The notes below the pieces were generated by a model, which did no database searches, had not been told where the DNA came from, and worked only from the letters and a program-made list of their open reading frames with translations. Positions 37,001 to 49,100 of a stretch of 64,000 nt of DNA are shown here, piece after piece. The stretch is from Xiphophorus maculatus. Lineage: Eukaryota; Chordata; Actinopteri; Cyprinodontiformes; Poeciliidae. The stretch lies in the NCBI RefSeq assembly GCF_002775205.1, contig NC_036450.1, positions 22,966,288 to 23,030,287 on the forward strand. The letters run 5' to 3'. The stretch's first letter is position 1. Every line of letters starts with the position of its first letter. Position numbers and translations under genes: made by a program.

Positions 37001-40000
37001 TGGAGCAGTAGCACCCCCATAAAATTTTCAGAAGGTTGGAAAAAAAAATAAAAATAAAAAATTGAGGAAAAATGTTAGGGGGGCACAACTAAACTAAAAA
37101 AAAGGAATAAAAGAAGTAATAATAATATTTATTTATATTAATATATATTTAATTTTAGTTTTGATTTTATAAATTAATTAATTTATTGGGTTCTACAACA
37201 ACTACAAGATGACTTTGTAAGGCTTTCTAGGCCAACATTTTTTAAGAGGAGGCCATGGTCCCCCCTTTCCCACCTTTTGGGGACGCCACTGCCCTGTTGA
37301 AAATGTGAACAAAACCTGTTATGGAAATGCCAATCTGGGTCATATTTCTATTTAAAATATCCTGGTATGTGAAAAGAGCTTATGATGTCACACTAACAAG
37401 TGTTCCAAGAGCCTTTTGCATAAAACACAGGCCCACCGTATCACACATCCTTTACTGTACTTCACAGTATAAGTATGGGCTTTTCCACATATTAAAGTTT
37501 TGCTTAAGTGTTTGTTGCTGAAAAGCTCAATCGTAACCTCGTCTGACCAAAGCGCACAATTACAGTTGAGGATCATCTAATTAACAGGAATTATTAGAAG
37601 TAACTATCATCTTGACCCGGGATGTCGTCAAAGACAATTATCTTGCAACATGGAACTGAATAAACACTGAAATGATAGATTATGAGATTATTCTACTGCA
37701 AAAAAGGTGATTAATTGTAAGGCTTTCTACCCAGCTTTACAAGACATCTCATTAAATGTAGAGGGAACTACACCTTAACAACTTTCATTATGAAAATGAT
37801 TGCTTTTGTTGCCCTCTTGTGGACATAATCAGTCCACCCACCCTCAGTCACAGCAAGTGTTTAACCTCCATATGTTGTTGATGGATTTTTAGTTTGGGAG
37901 GGATTTGTGTTTTTGTTTTGTTTTTTGTTAAAAAAGGAAAATCCACACAAAGATATCCTCATTGGGATTTTAAAATGAGACCCCCTTTCGGTGAGGTGAC
38001 AGTGCATTAACACATATAGCAGTTTTCAATATGGAGTATCCGGGCAGTTTCCCAAGGCGACATTAGAAACGTGGTTGGCAGGGTGCCCAAGAGCTACAAA
38101 ATAAAATATATCTTTTCTATTTTTTGTGTCCTGAAAAGGTTTGCTGCTACTTGTATGCATGTGTAGCAGAGTAAATTTACCCTTCCTTGTGATCTGGGCA
38201 ATAGCCCAGGGCAGCATTAGAAAGGGGAGGGGCACCCAAGAACTACAAAGTATTTTTTTTTTCTGTCTGTGGTACCCTGAAAAGGTTTGGTATGTGTAGT
38301 GGAGTAAGTTTTACTTGCTTGCTGAATACTGGGAAACTAGGTTATCTGCTTCCTGCTGAAAAAAATAAAAATAAATCAGACAATTGTTTGCATTTTAATT
38401 GGTTGGGGGGGCGGAAGAAGGAGGGTCTTGCCCAGGGGACTATTCCTGCAAGAAACTACTAAAAAATGTTGGTCATGATAATAAAGTCATTTATTATCCA
38501 GAGCTATACGGAGTAGTTTGTCCACTACTGGACTGCTAGGTGGCTCAAATTTTAGCTTGACTTTACGTATGAAATACCTCTTTGTGCTTCAGATTTTCAC
38601 GTCTTCTCAACACCAGCTACGTCTTGTGTCCGTCACATACCTCTGCGATCAGGAAGTCGACGTTTTTCTTGACGAAGACGTCAATCTGCTTCTTGAAGAT
38701 GGCCTTGACGTCTTCCTCGCTCTTGCAGCTGAGGTACGAGGGCGTCTGCGAGACTCCGCCCGCCACCAGAGCGTCGCCCTCGTCGGCCACCTCCCTGGCC
38801 AGGTCGCAAGCCGCCTCGTTAATTTGCTCCCCCTGAAAGTTCACGAGGAGAAAAGAAACACTTCACTTTTACATTTCGCTCGAGAGCAACCCTCATGGTT
38901 CAAAGAGGAGCGTTGAAGCCCGATGAACCTTTTTGAACTTTATTACGTTACATTTATAGTTATAAATGTATTTTATTGTGATTTCATGTGATATATACGG
39001 AAGAGGGCCACTGACAAAAAAGAATTCAGGCTTTAATTTTCTGAAAACGAAAGTCGGAATTCTGAGACTAAATATTTCTGAGAGAAATAACTCAAAATTA
39101 ATACTTTCTTTCTTAGAATTCTGGCTTTAATATTCTGATTCTTGGAGTCAAAATTCTGAGATTAAAATCTGATTTGTTTTATTTTTCAGTAGCCCTAATC
39201 CTTCTTCCGTAGATATATAAACAAAAAGTGGAAAACACATTGTGCAGCCACCGATAATGTAACAACGTCATGTAATAAATTCCCAAATAATATTGCAGTT
39301 TTGAGCCCATGTCTTTGATAACATAAGTTATAATGTTATTCACGAAACATTGAAAAAATGTTTTATTTGAAAACATAATAACTGCAGCCAATAATGTAAT
39401 AATAAACAAATGGACCGGATAAAAAGCTAAAGCTGGTTAAAATGGTGGGCCAGATTTGGTTCTAATGGCCTACTCAAAGTCCATTTCTAAAGCCAGCAGA
39501 AGATCTGTGACAGAAAGTAAACATCATGGTTCATTAATATAATTTAATAAAGCTATTTTGCAGGGCGGGGGATCGGTATATGTGGAAGTTCAGGAAGTGT
39601 GAAAACTTTCAGGAACTGTAGCTTACAGTGAAGCGCTGAGTGTTCCCTCTGTTCTCCAGTTTATCATCGCTGGCATAGAAGGTGAAGGTCTGCATGACGT
39701 TAGAGCCAGCTCTCAGGAACTCCCTGTGCAGCTGCCGCACTGGAACAACACGCCGCTGTTAGCGCATCGTCTCCACCGGGAGTCCGGAGATTAGAAGACA
39801 AGAAGAGAAAAATAAAATAAAAAGTACGGAACCATGCAGTTTACCTGCTTCGGGGTATTCGGCCGCGGCCTCTGGAGTCCACGGCCCCGCTTTCACGTAA
39901 CCTCTCTTCTCCAGGGCGAAGACAAACCCTCCGTCTCCGATGACCACCTCTCCTGCATCCAGGCGCTCCAGAATGCCCTGAGCGCGCCACAAGAAAGTTG

Positions 40001-40158
40001 CCGGGAAGAAAACTTAAAACACAACGCTGTTTGACGTCATTTTAAATAAATAATAATAAAAAAAAAAGTGCAAGAGAAAGAGTAACAACATTTTAAACTG
40101 AATTGTGCACATTACTATTGGGCTCTTCGCCGTGCGCACTTACTTTCTTCGGTGCCAT
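34069..40158 (-). CDS. bhmt: Betaine-homocysteine S-methyltransferase, complete
   Basis: Eight exons join in frame: 40158-40144, 39977-39845, 39739-39627, 38832-38641, 36819-36672, 35399-35217, 34580-34352 and 34249-34069. They give 397 residues and TGA (human BHMT 406). The enzyme moves a methyl group from betaine to homocysteine, making methionine and dimethylglycine in the cytosol, mainly in liver and kidney. Visible motifs are [54 protein letters not shown] and the zinc ligands: Cys209 in GINCHFD and Cys291-Cys292 in [10 protein letters not shown], equivalent to human 217, 299 and 300. The start ATGGCACCGAAGAAA gives MAPKK then [10 protein letters not shown]. This leader is six residues shorter than the human one. 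All splice phases match. No second bhmt-like gene is present in the window. Confidence 0.97.
34633..35164. mobile_element. MITE family C copy in bhmt intron 6
   Basis: The left end GGGGCTGGATGATAC and right end TATCGTCCAGCCCT form inverted repeats about 530 bases apart. The interior shares TTACTCAGCAG, GTTGCTAGGTAACC and CTACATCCCCCAGAATGCTG with the copy in dmgdh intron 11. The element nearly fills the intron between bhmt exons 6 and 7. Confidence 0.7.
36820..38640. other. bhmt intron 4 with a tandem duplicated block
   Basis: No exon is seen in this 1.8 kb intron. It holds a transposon-like segment at about 36990-37300 (GGCACCCCTGGAG at the left, GGGGACGCCACTG at the right). It also holds two related blocks about 160 bases apart, starting near 38040 and 38197. 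These share GACATTAGAAA/GCATTAGAAA, GCCCAAGAGCTACAAA/CACCCAAGAACTACAAA and CCTGAAAAGGTTT. Confidence 0.55.
38990..39180. repeat. Degenerate AATTCTGA/TTTAAT repeat
   Basis: Irregular repeats of words such as CGGAATTCTGAGAC, AGAATTCTGGC and AAAATTCTGAGATTAAAA in the intron between bhmt exons 3 and 4. It is a decayed minisatellite-like block with no coding potential. Confidence 0.5.
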
Positions 40159-40238
40159 GGTCTCCGCGGACGCCTCCTCTCAGCTGCACCGTTGCTCCGA
40201 GTCTGGGGGAAAGGATCCGTGAAGGCATCCATGCTGCA

Positions 40239-40244
40239 TTTATA
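40239..40244 (-). promoter_or_regulatory. Candidate TATA box of bhmt
   Basis: The minus strand reads CTATAAATGC about 80 bases upstream of the bhmt ATG. A start about 30 bases downstream would give a 5' UTR of about 50 bases, which is plausible for a strongly expressed liver gene. No initiator was verified. Confidence 0.4.
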
Positions 40245-40409
40245 GTTCAAGACGGGAGCGCAGCCCCTGATGTCACAGCAAGAACCGCCTGCAACCCCTC
40301 TCCACACGCGGATCGTCTTTCCAACTCCCTCCCTTGCTATTAGCTGCAAGTTTTGCGCAAGAAATTTATTTTGGCTGCTGTTGGCCGACAGACAAAATGT
40401 GTGATGTTG

Positions 40410-40411
<2 letters not shown>

Positions 40412-40442
<31 letters not shown>
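40412..40442. repeat. Poly(A) homopolymer
   Basis: Thirty-one consecutive A residues about 255 bases upstream of the bhmt start codon. No retroposon body was recognised next to it. Confidence 0.95.
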
Positions 40443-40444
<2 letters not shown>

Positions 40445-40734
40445 TAGCTGAGAAGAGAGGTGGTTTCAATGTTTTTCTTTTCCGCGCTCCTGGCTCCGAC
40501 ATGCCAGGAAAGCGCCGAGAAGATAAAAGCCCAGTCTTGTATGCAGCATGCTCTTACTTTAGCTCACGCTTCCACTGCGTGGCTTTTGTCTTGTACTCAC
40601 TGATATGTGGTTCCGTTCCAAAAGTTGCACAATAAACAGCAATATTTTTGGTTTATTTAGCCTGTCAAAGCAAAAATAAATAAATATGAAAGGGAAAAAA
40701 AGCATTCATTTTCAGTCTTTCTTGCCATGTTAAT

Positions 40735-41165
40735 TAGTTCCAAATTAATTTATAAGCAAACTAAACAGCTTTCGAATTACATATTACATTAGGAAGCTAA
40801 ACTAAATGTTTAACACTGAGCTAAATAACTGTCTAAAAACAAAAAATATTTAGCTCATTAGCCAAAAACGTAGCTTTAAATTAAATATTTCGATTGCTGA
40901 CTAAATATTTAGTTCCAAAGTAATTATTTATTTACCTTACTAGACATTTAATTTCCAAACTAAACGTTAAATTTTCACATTAAGCATTTAGTTTCCAAGC
41001 TAAATATTTAGCTTGGAAACTAAATAACAAGCAAGCTAAACATTTAGCTAAGTACTTAGCTTCTCCTGCTAAATATTTAGGTTGCTAGCTAAATAGCAAC
41101 CTAAATACTCAGGTTTCCGTAACGTGCTACATATTTATCTCGTATAGCTACATTTAGGTTCAAGC
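40735..41165. repeat. Degenerate array of CTAAATATTTAGCTT-like units
   Basis: Many overlapping copies of words such as AGCTAAATATTTAGCTTGG, GACTAAATATTTAGTTCC, GCTAAACATTTAGCTAAG and GCTAGCTAAATAGC occur over about 430 bases. Units are themselves near-palindromic and spacing is irregular, so this is a decayed satellite-like array rather than a strict tandem repeat. Confidence 0.7.
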
Positions 41166-41714
41166 TACATGTGTGTGTTTTTTATTATTATTGGTTTTCC
41201 TCTCCAGGTGTCCAACGTCTTAGCTGAGAATAGCACGTGCCGTTTCAATGGCTCTACCTGTAGACGCGCTCGTGGATGAACAGCAACCACTTCCGCCACT
41301 GCAGTCAAGAAAGGACACTTCCTGTTCATGTTTGATTCACTGTTTAGTTGCGTTACAGAGAGAAGATCGTCATGGGGAAATGTGTGGAAAATCTGGTGTA
41401 TTGATTGATTGATTGAGGTTTAATTATATATTGCTGGGAGAGTGGATGTGACTTGAATAAATAATAATTTATGAAGATGTAGCAAAGAAGGCTAACCATG
41501 ACATGTTGTTCTGTTGGCACTTTTACAAAGCAAACTTGCCAGTTTATTTAAATCTTACATTCTAAGCAATTTAAAACATTTGAATGAATCTAATCTGAAA
41601 CAGTCAAATAATCTTTAGTACTACACTTATTCTATTTTTTTTAAAAGAGAAAAATACTATTTATCTGGTCTGTGTTGCAATGCAAACACTTAGGTACGAT
41701 GACGTATTAGGGTC

Positions 41715-41905
41715 AGTATAGATAGCAAAAAAAAGCAGGAGTAAATTTCCACCAAAATTTCAAATGTTGAGATTAATCTTAGAAAATTTCTGGAAACAAC
41801 AGCCACAAATAAACAAAAAACAAAGACATTTCTGAGTTTGAAAAAAAAATGAAAATTTGCTAGAAAAAAAAACATGCAAATTTCTGAGTCGCAAGTCAAA
41901 CATAT
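41715..41905. repeat. Degenerate AATTTCTGAGTTTGAAAA-type block, upstream copy
   Basis: Contains GGAGTAAATTTCCACC, GGAAACAACAGCC and ATTTCTGAGTTTGAAAAA. The same words recur at 57905-58110 in dmgdh intron 15, so two members of one repeat family lie near the two ends of dmgdh. Confidence 0.5.
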
Positions 41906-43006
41906 TCAAAATTTGAAACTCAGTCATCCTTCAAAAGTTGGACATTTTAAGGACTCGTCAACCAGAGACGGACCAGTTTTAATTTAAATCATGTGATATT
42001 TCATCCTTAGCTCAGCTGGAAAAGTAACTTTTTCATGGAAACTTTTATTTTAAAACTAATAATCTGTAAACGTTTGCTCCTTTCTCCCACAAAGTCTTCC
42101 TCGTCTCTGAGCGTTATCACTGAATACACACTGCCACACAGGTAAGAGACGCGGTTCCATCAGGCCTTTCAGTTCCAGTTATCAGGAAACCACATCCGGC
42201 TGAAACTTGCTGCAACCGTTCCAGCAGGGTTAAAGGTTGTGCTGCTCACAGAGGCTCCAGGACAGAGATCAATGTTTCTGGATGGAAAGGTCAGGCTGAA
42301 GTTGACCGATGATTTCGGGTCAGCTTATTGATTCCTGTTGGATACATGCCACTGTCCAGACTTTTGACCTGTTCTGATATTACTTTGCTTCTTTTGGGCT
42401 ATCGTTGATTGTTTTTGTTCAGTTTTCTCACTATAACACGGGAAAACATATAGGAGAAGTGTTGCATAAATCATTTTCAGATAGGATTTCTAAGGTTTAG
42501 TTCCAGGTTCTGGAAGACATTATAAGTCTCCAAAATAAATAAACAAAATCAAATCAAATAAAACGTATTACGAAGTCTCTGTGCACAAAAGTCTCCTTCA
42601 AAACAGACTTTTGTCATTCAAAAAATGCTACAAAAAACATATCACAGCAGGTTTTTCTATTCAAAATTTAAAAAGTTGCAACTCCTTCAGAACCTTGTTC
42701 TACTTTTTCACTTTTAAAATGAAATTCAATGAAAAAAATCATTAATTAATGGGCTTTTTTAAAATAATTTTTTTAAATTTATTTCCTTTTTTTTTATCCG
42801 GATCTTCGGCGCACAAACGGTTAACTCCGGCTGAACCTCCCTGCTGTCTTGCCTTCGGACCTGTGGGCGGATCCAAAAGGCGCCCCGTCAGTGTAAAAAT
42901 GGGATATTTGTAACTTACTCCGGCCAGCACCGGGGTCCAAACAGAGAGGGGGGGTTGACCGTGCAGTCTGCTCGGTCCGTTTTTCTGTCAGTCTGTTAGC
43001 GCAGAT

Positions 43007-43128
43007 ATGTCTCGGATATTAAACCTCATTAGCGTTCAACTGCGCAAAGACGTCAGTGCGCGTGGAGGGATTCCACGGCTCCCCGCGAGGACCGTCTGCT
43101 GCACCGCAAGCAAACACGCAGAAGAAGG
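43007..43128 (+). CDS. dmgdh: dmgdh exon 1: mitochondrial targeting segment
   Basis: ATG at 43007-43009 opens a 40-codon exon ending GAAGAAGG|GTGAGA in phase 2. Joining to 43392 restores glycine (GG|T) and reads [18 protein letters not shown], the expected DMGDH pre-domain. It has seven Arg/Lys and few acids until the end. It is too short to stand out as an open frame, so it is easy to miss. The alternative in-frame ATG at 43306 lies in the intron. Confidence 0.85.
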
Positions 43129-46100
43129 GTGAGACGAGTCCGCCTCCCTGGACTGCTTGGACCAAACACTTTACATCAAACCGGAATTACTTTGCTTATG
43201 TAATGAAAGTGTAGCTTGCATATAAACACTCAGAGCTAAATCTCACGCAACAAATGTCAACCAAACAGTTAAAACTAAACTTAAAGTCACTTCTCCAGCT
43301 GAAGCATGCAACACCTGAGCAATAATGTACGCGCTGCTGCTGCTGCTGCTGCATCTGTTCACCTGCAATCTATGCCCTGCAACTTTTGCAGTGATGCCGC
43401 TTCAGCTTTGGGGAAGCGCTGGAAGGACACCGCAGACACCGTCATCATTGGCGGAGGATGTGTGGGTGCCAGTCTGGCCTATCACCTGGCCAAAGGCGGC
43501 GTGAAGGATGTGGTGCTGCTGGAGAAGTCTGAGCTGACGGCGGGCTCCACCTGGCACGCTGTACGTCCACTCTTAGTCCCAAATGATTTACTGAGAGGAA
43601 GCAGGCTGCTGGCAAATTCAGGAAGATGACTGCTTCATTCAGCCATTGTTTACGTCCAGATTTTCTGAGTCTGGCTTCTTCTGGTCCAGAATTATGAAGC
43701 ATCTCGGCCTGTCACAATAACAAATGCTGCTGGACAATAAATTGTCCCAGAAGTTATCGCGATAAACAATAACATTGTTGATTAGAGACAATTTTCAAGT
43801 AATTTAACAGTAATAGTATAGTAATAATGCAAGAACACATTCTCAGTGATCAATAAATGTCTAAGTTCCAATGAACATTTTATAATGGAACTGAAAGCTG
43901 TTTTAAATATCCAAAATAAATAAACAAAACAACAGAAATAGCAAATAAAATAAATGATGAAGTCACTGCAAAAAAAAACTGTCCTTCAAAAAAAAAAAAA
44001 AGTGCTAGTTGAGACAAAAGCTTTTGATCATCCAGTTTTTGGATGATCAAAGAGAGAAACAATAAATCACACAAATGGAAATTATTGAGTTTGTTTTAAT
44101 TTCTCATGCTATTAATTGATTTATTGATTATTGCGACAGGCCTACACGCGTCTCACGTCAACGCATTGAAAACTATTGGATACGCATCCGATACGGAAGT
44201 ATGGAAGTGGCAAAAATCTGCTTTTTTTGAGAGGTGGAGAAAATCTGAATTGGACAGTTCAGACTGCCATGAATAAATCGTACATGGGCAAAAGAATTGG
44301 GGTTTAGGTCGCATGCGCCTGCTGTGTGAACTTAGCCTTAGAAATGTAGTGATTCAAGCAGAGTTTATGATTTCTTTTATTTAATGCTGCTGCAGAGCTG
44401 AAGCTGTCGGTTGTCCTTCCTCGACAGCCTGCTGAAGCGAGCGTCTGTTCGGCAGCTGCTCTTAACGTGAATCTGCAGTTATAACTTTCACACCAAACAG
44501 CTGCTGTGCTATATGTTTTCAAGGCACTGGAGTTCCTGACCCACTTTGGAGCTGCCACTGCACCCGTATTCATTTACAAGCTTTCATTACGTTTTGACTT
44601 CCATAAGCTCTTGTGTGTGCCAAAAAATTCAAATATCACAAAAAAGTGCATTCATTTCTGGCATTCGTTTCAAAAAGTGAAACGTCTATGCCATAGAGAC
44701 GTATGGCACATAAAGTGGTACACTTCTGGCTCTCATTGAAATTGAACTGCATCAATCAAGGGAGGGCCATGTCATTGCCAACGCAGATGGCTGTTCTGCT
44801 GTATCCAAGCATTTTAGGGGAAAGTTAAGTGGAAGGATTCTGAAGCAAAGCCACTTCAAGAGACTGCGTGAGTCCTAGAGGAGTGATGTTGACTGTGGCT
44901 CTATATATTTGTAACATCGTGGATTAATGGAGATTTTTCCTAATAAATGCATGCTTTGTGGCTTTTGCATTAGTACAGTTGACTTCTGAGGTATGTGATA
45001 TTCCTAGTTTAAAACGGATAGGAAGGATCAGCCTTTGTGTTTGCATTTCAGGCAGGTCTGACGACTTATTACCATCCAGGCATCAACCTGAAGAAAGTCC
45101 ACTTTGACAGTATCAAACTCTACGAGACCCTGGAGGCGGAAACGGGGCAGGTGACGCGCCTCGGCGTCGTTGTAATCGTTCCATGTTTTGAAACGTCGCG
45201 CTCACGTCGCGTATTCTGTACCGTCTCTCCCTGCAGGCCGTGGGCTTCCACCAGCCCGGCAGCGTCCGCATCGCCGCCACAGCGGCCCGCGTGGATGAGA
45301 TGAGGTACCAGATGACTCGGACGCATTGGCACGTGACGCCGCAGTACCTCATCGGACCGGAAAAAGTCCAAGAACTCTTCCCCCTGCTCAACATCGACAA
45401 GGTTTGTATGAGTCAGCGCCAGATCACACGGCGCTTATGTGATGAAATCAACTTTGGAGATTTTCTTTTGGTCTGTGTCCGTTCTTTTCTTTGGGTCGTC
45501 ATGTTGACCATTGTCTTTACCCTCGCTTTCCAAGTTACTCTTTGGATAACACACATACAATAGAAAAACTCATCTCCTCTAACACAAATCAATGGAATTT
45601 GAATGTTGCAATTTTCATAAAATGTACAATGTCACCAGAAAGTATCCACACCCCTCTCTTTTTCTACATCTAATTTTTACTTACAGACTTCTTTTTCTAA
45701 TTTAAGTATAGCTTACTCTTAAATACCTACACAAAGTGGTTAATAATGACAAAAATATGAATGATTTTGAGATATTTTTGTAAATTTCTGAAAATGAATT
45801 GCCAACATTCAAACTGAAGTTGGTTCAAAAGTATTTCTTGAAGCATCTTTGGTGCATTTTGGTTTGATAAATCTGTTTTAATTGGAACAAACACCAATTT
45901 ATAGACATCTTTGAAAAAAAGAAAAAGGCTGAATCAAAGGTGCTAAACGTACAGCCACAGTTATTGGCCAACCCTGGTACATTTGTGTGAAACGCCTTAA
46001 GATAAAGTAATCCTTTATTAAAGGATCATCATCTTAAAATCAAAATGCTTTTTTAAATTTGAATAGGAAATATTTGTTCTTAATACAATTCCTGATGGCT

Positions 46101-49100
46101 GACTTATTGGCAGCCTTTTAAGACAAACGTAACTGCGGCATATTTTTATTTTTATTACCCCTCCAGGGGGTCTTTTTGTGGGCGCTAGTGTTCCTTAAAT
46201 GACAGTAGGCTGACAGGAAACGGGGAAGGAGAGCAGCAATTGTTGACGGGTCCGGGAGTTGAACCCGCGATGGCCGCGTCGAGGACTCAAGGCCTCCAAA
46301 TACGGGTCGCGCTAACCGCTATGCCACCACGGCACGCCCACTGCGGCATATTTTTAGTTGGTTCTTTTTCAGTTGATCTGAATGTCCAGGAACTGGTATT
46401 TAATATTCCACGATTCCCTGTTTCCTTGGGATTTAAATCATTTCCTACTATGGTTTTACATTTAAGGTGACTTTATTCTTTCAGGTGCTGGCAGGTCTTT
46501 ATACCCCCGGAGACGGCCACATCGACCCGTACTCTCTGACCATGTCTCTGGCTGCGGGAGCTCGCATGTACGGCGCCCAGATCTACAATCCGGCTCCAGT
46601 CGCCGGGCTCAGCCCGACAGCAGACGGGAAGTGGGACGTCCAGACTCCTCACGGGACCATTCGTGCAAATCGCATCGTGAACACAGCAGGTTTGTGCGTG
46701 CTGATGTCGATAATGAGGTTTTTGGAAATAGCTGTTGTGCTAAAGAAGACAAAAAATAAAATAAAAAAACAGCATGAACAGTTGAAAGCTGTTTCGTATT
46801 AAGAGCAGAATATATTTGACTCAACAGGGAAATATGACACTGGCAATTTTACCTTAACTTATGAATATCGATATGTATTGTTGGGATTTTATTTGGAACA
46901 CCAACACGATGTTGTTCAGAAGTGTGAAGTTGAAATGCATTTGTAGACTGCAATCTAGCTTTAATTTTACTTTAGAGAAATGACCTCTTCTTCAGCCCGC
47001 ATTATGTTTCACTGCTGATAATGACACTCTTTCACCATCTTCGTCCGGCATGCCTTTATGTATCAGCTCACACCGAAGGTCGCGCTAGACTTTTACGTTT
47101 CTGTCATTTTGACTGACGGCGTCCAAACGACAAAAATTCCGTCACATTCTATTTTCACCAGTCAGTTTTTAAATACCGACATTCGGTTTTGTTTTGATCG
47201 ATATTCAACGAGTTGAACAGAGAATCCAGATGCCATCGCAGAGCAAGCAGATGAACACATGCAACTTTTTCTTTGCAGTGAAACCATCAACTTTGGCCCC
47301 TAGAACTACATCAGAACAATGAAGTTAAACGACTCCACTTGAATTATGAACACTTCACCTGCTGTGGTCTGAACACACAGCCTCACAGGTACTCTGTGTG
47401 GAAAGTTGAAAATGTCTGCGCATCTGCGCCAAAGTAGTCGGTGGCGTGAATTGCAATCTGTCAAAATGATGGGCGGCTTTCACATTTTTCTGGGTTTTTT
47501 ATTTTTCTTTTTTTGTCTAAAAAACCCCCAAAACGGTCAAATATGGAAAATATTCCGTCAGTGCGAGCCCTGGTTGACTGGGACATAGAACCGTGATGTT
47601 TGGGATCGTATGAAGAGATAAAAGTGGCACTTTCAGTTAGCTCAAATATTGTGACCCAACCAATCAGAACCTTGCAAGGACATGACATCGTCACCTGGGC
47701 TTTCCCACGCTTAAGAAAGTTGTTAAAAAGAAATCATTTCTTAGATGAGTCAGGTATTCTGGTATCTAGTAACTGGCCTAAAACTAAGAAAACAAATCGT
47801 TCCTCTGCCAATTTTTTTTTTAACAAAATGGCAACAAAGTTCATTTGAGAAACAGATGGAGCGTTCCTGCAGCAGCGCTAACACAGCAGAGCATCTTATC
47901 TGAAAACTCTCCACAGCAGGAGAACTTTGCCCACTCAGACCACAGCCTGCAGAGTTTGTACAAGACAACTTTGAGTGTAAACTGGGCCAGACCAGTTCTG
48001 GGGAGATCTTGTTTACAGCGTCTCATTTCGTCCCTCCTACCGCTGAGTGTTTTTTCAGCTCTGATTCAGGAATTTAGCTTCAGTCCGTTATCCCCCTTCG
48101 GCACTTTTCTTCCCCGAGGAAGGTGTTGTGTAACTGAGCTGCATTTAGGTCGTGTAGCTTTTTGATTAGTCATCTTTTTGTTCTAGAGGCAGTATGGTTA
48201 AATATGGGAAATCAGCAGCACATGGCAAATTATAACGCAGCAACAACAGAACCCATATTGTGAGGATCTGTTGAAGTTTAGCACGGCTTCGCAGCCAATA
48301 CCAAAACCCCCCAGCAGATCCCATTCCAGCCAATCGTGAAGGAGCAGAACATGCACACCTCCTGACATTATTTATTTATTTTTTTTTAGCTTTTTGCAAC
48401 TGGATTTTTACATGCGTGACATTTTTTTCTTTTTTAATTAAGCTCAACTGCTTTAATTGATATTTTTGGTCTAACATTGTTTGCATGCTGCCTTTTTGTG
48501 TGTGTGGTGCAGTGCTGGTTTTAGGAAATACAACGCCGAACTCGCTCTGACTTTGATTCTCATTGTTCCTCCACTCACCGTGGATTTCCATAGATTGAAA
48601 ACAGATGCCGCTGCTTCCTAGGCAGCAGAAAACCTCGTGGAAAATCAGCCAGTTTTTCTGTTTGTTTTTTTTTTTCTTTTTCAAACATCTACAAAGGCTG
48701 AAAACATCTCCAGAAACAGAATAGGCTTTAGCTCTTTTTAAAATGCATTGTGGGTAGAGTTGAGATGAGAAGCACAGGAAGCTGTTTTTTTTTTTCTTGC
48801 ATAATGTGTAAGAAATTTTATGTCCCTCACCTCTTTCTCCAGATTCCCTTCATAGGCCCCTTAGATATGCATACCGGGTCCTCTTCCCTAGTGCACACCC
48901 TAAATAGAAACCTACAAACATGCTGGCAGAGATGGGTTTACAGCAGTCGTCATGGTAATGTTACGCATAATTTTTATTATTGTATCAGTTTTTTCCTGAA
49001 TTAAACCTGTCCTCTTTTACGAGAGGGGAGCCGTCAACACGGAAAGTTCTGTACTGTTTCTGTACTCACCGTCAGTTTTTGTGTATATTTCTCTTGCGAA

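Larger units (their letters stand above)
40159..43006. promoter_or_regulatory. Divergent bhmt/dmgdh intergenic region
   Basis: This 2.8 kb separates the ATGs of two genes transcribed apart. It must hold both promoters and 5' UTRs. Contents seen: the bhmt TATA candidate, a 31-base A tract (40412-40442), a degenerate CTAAATATTTAG array (40735-41165) and a degenerate AT-rich block (41715-41905). GC rises again from 42800 to 43130 around dmgdh exon 1. No coding frame is supported. Confidence 0.6.

Noticed and set aside
43306..43391. Alternative dmgdh N-terminus from the ATG at 43306 through a polyalanine run
   Set aside because: The frame is continuous with exon 2, but a consensus acceptor at 43391 and an upstream exon with matching phase and a transit peptide explain the gene better. 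The polyalanine comes from an intronic CTG repeat.
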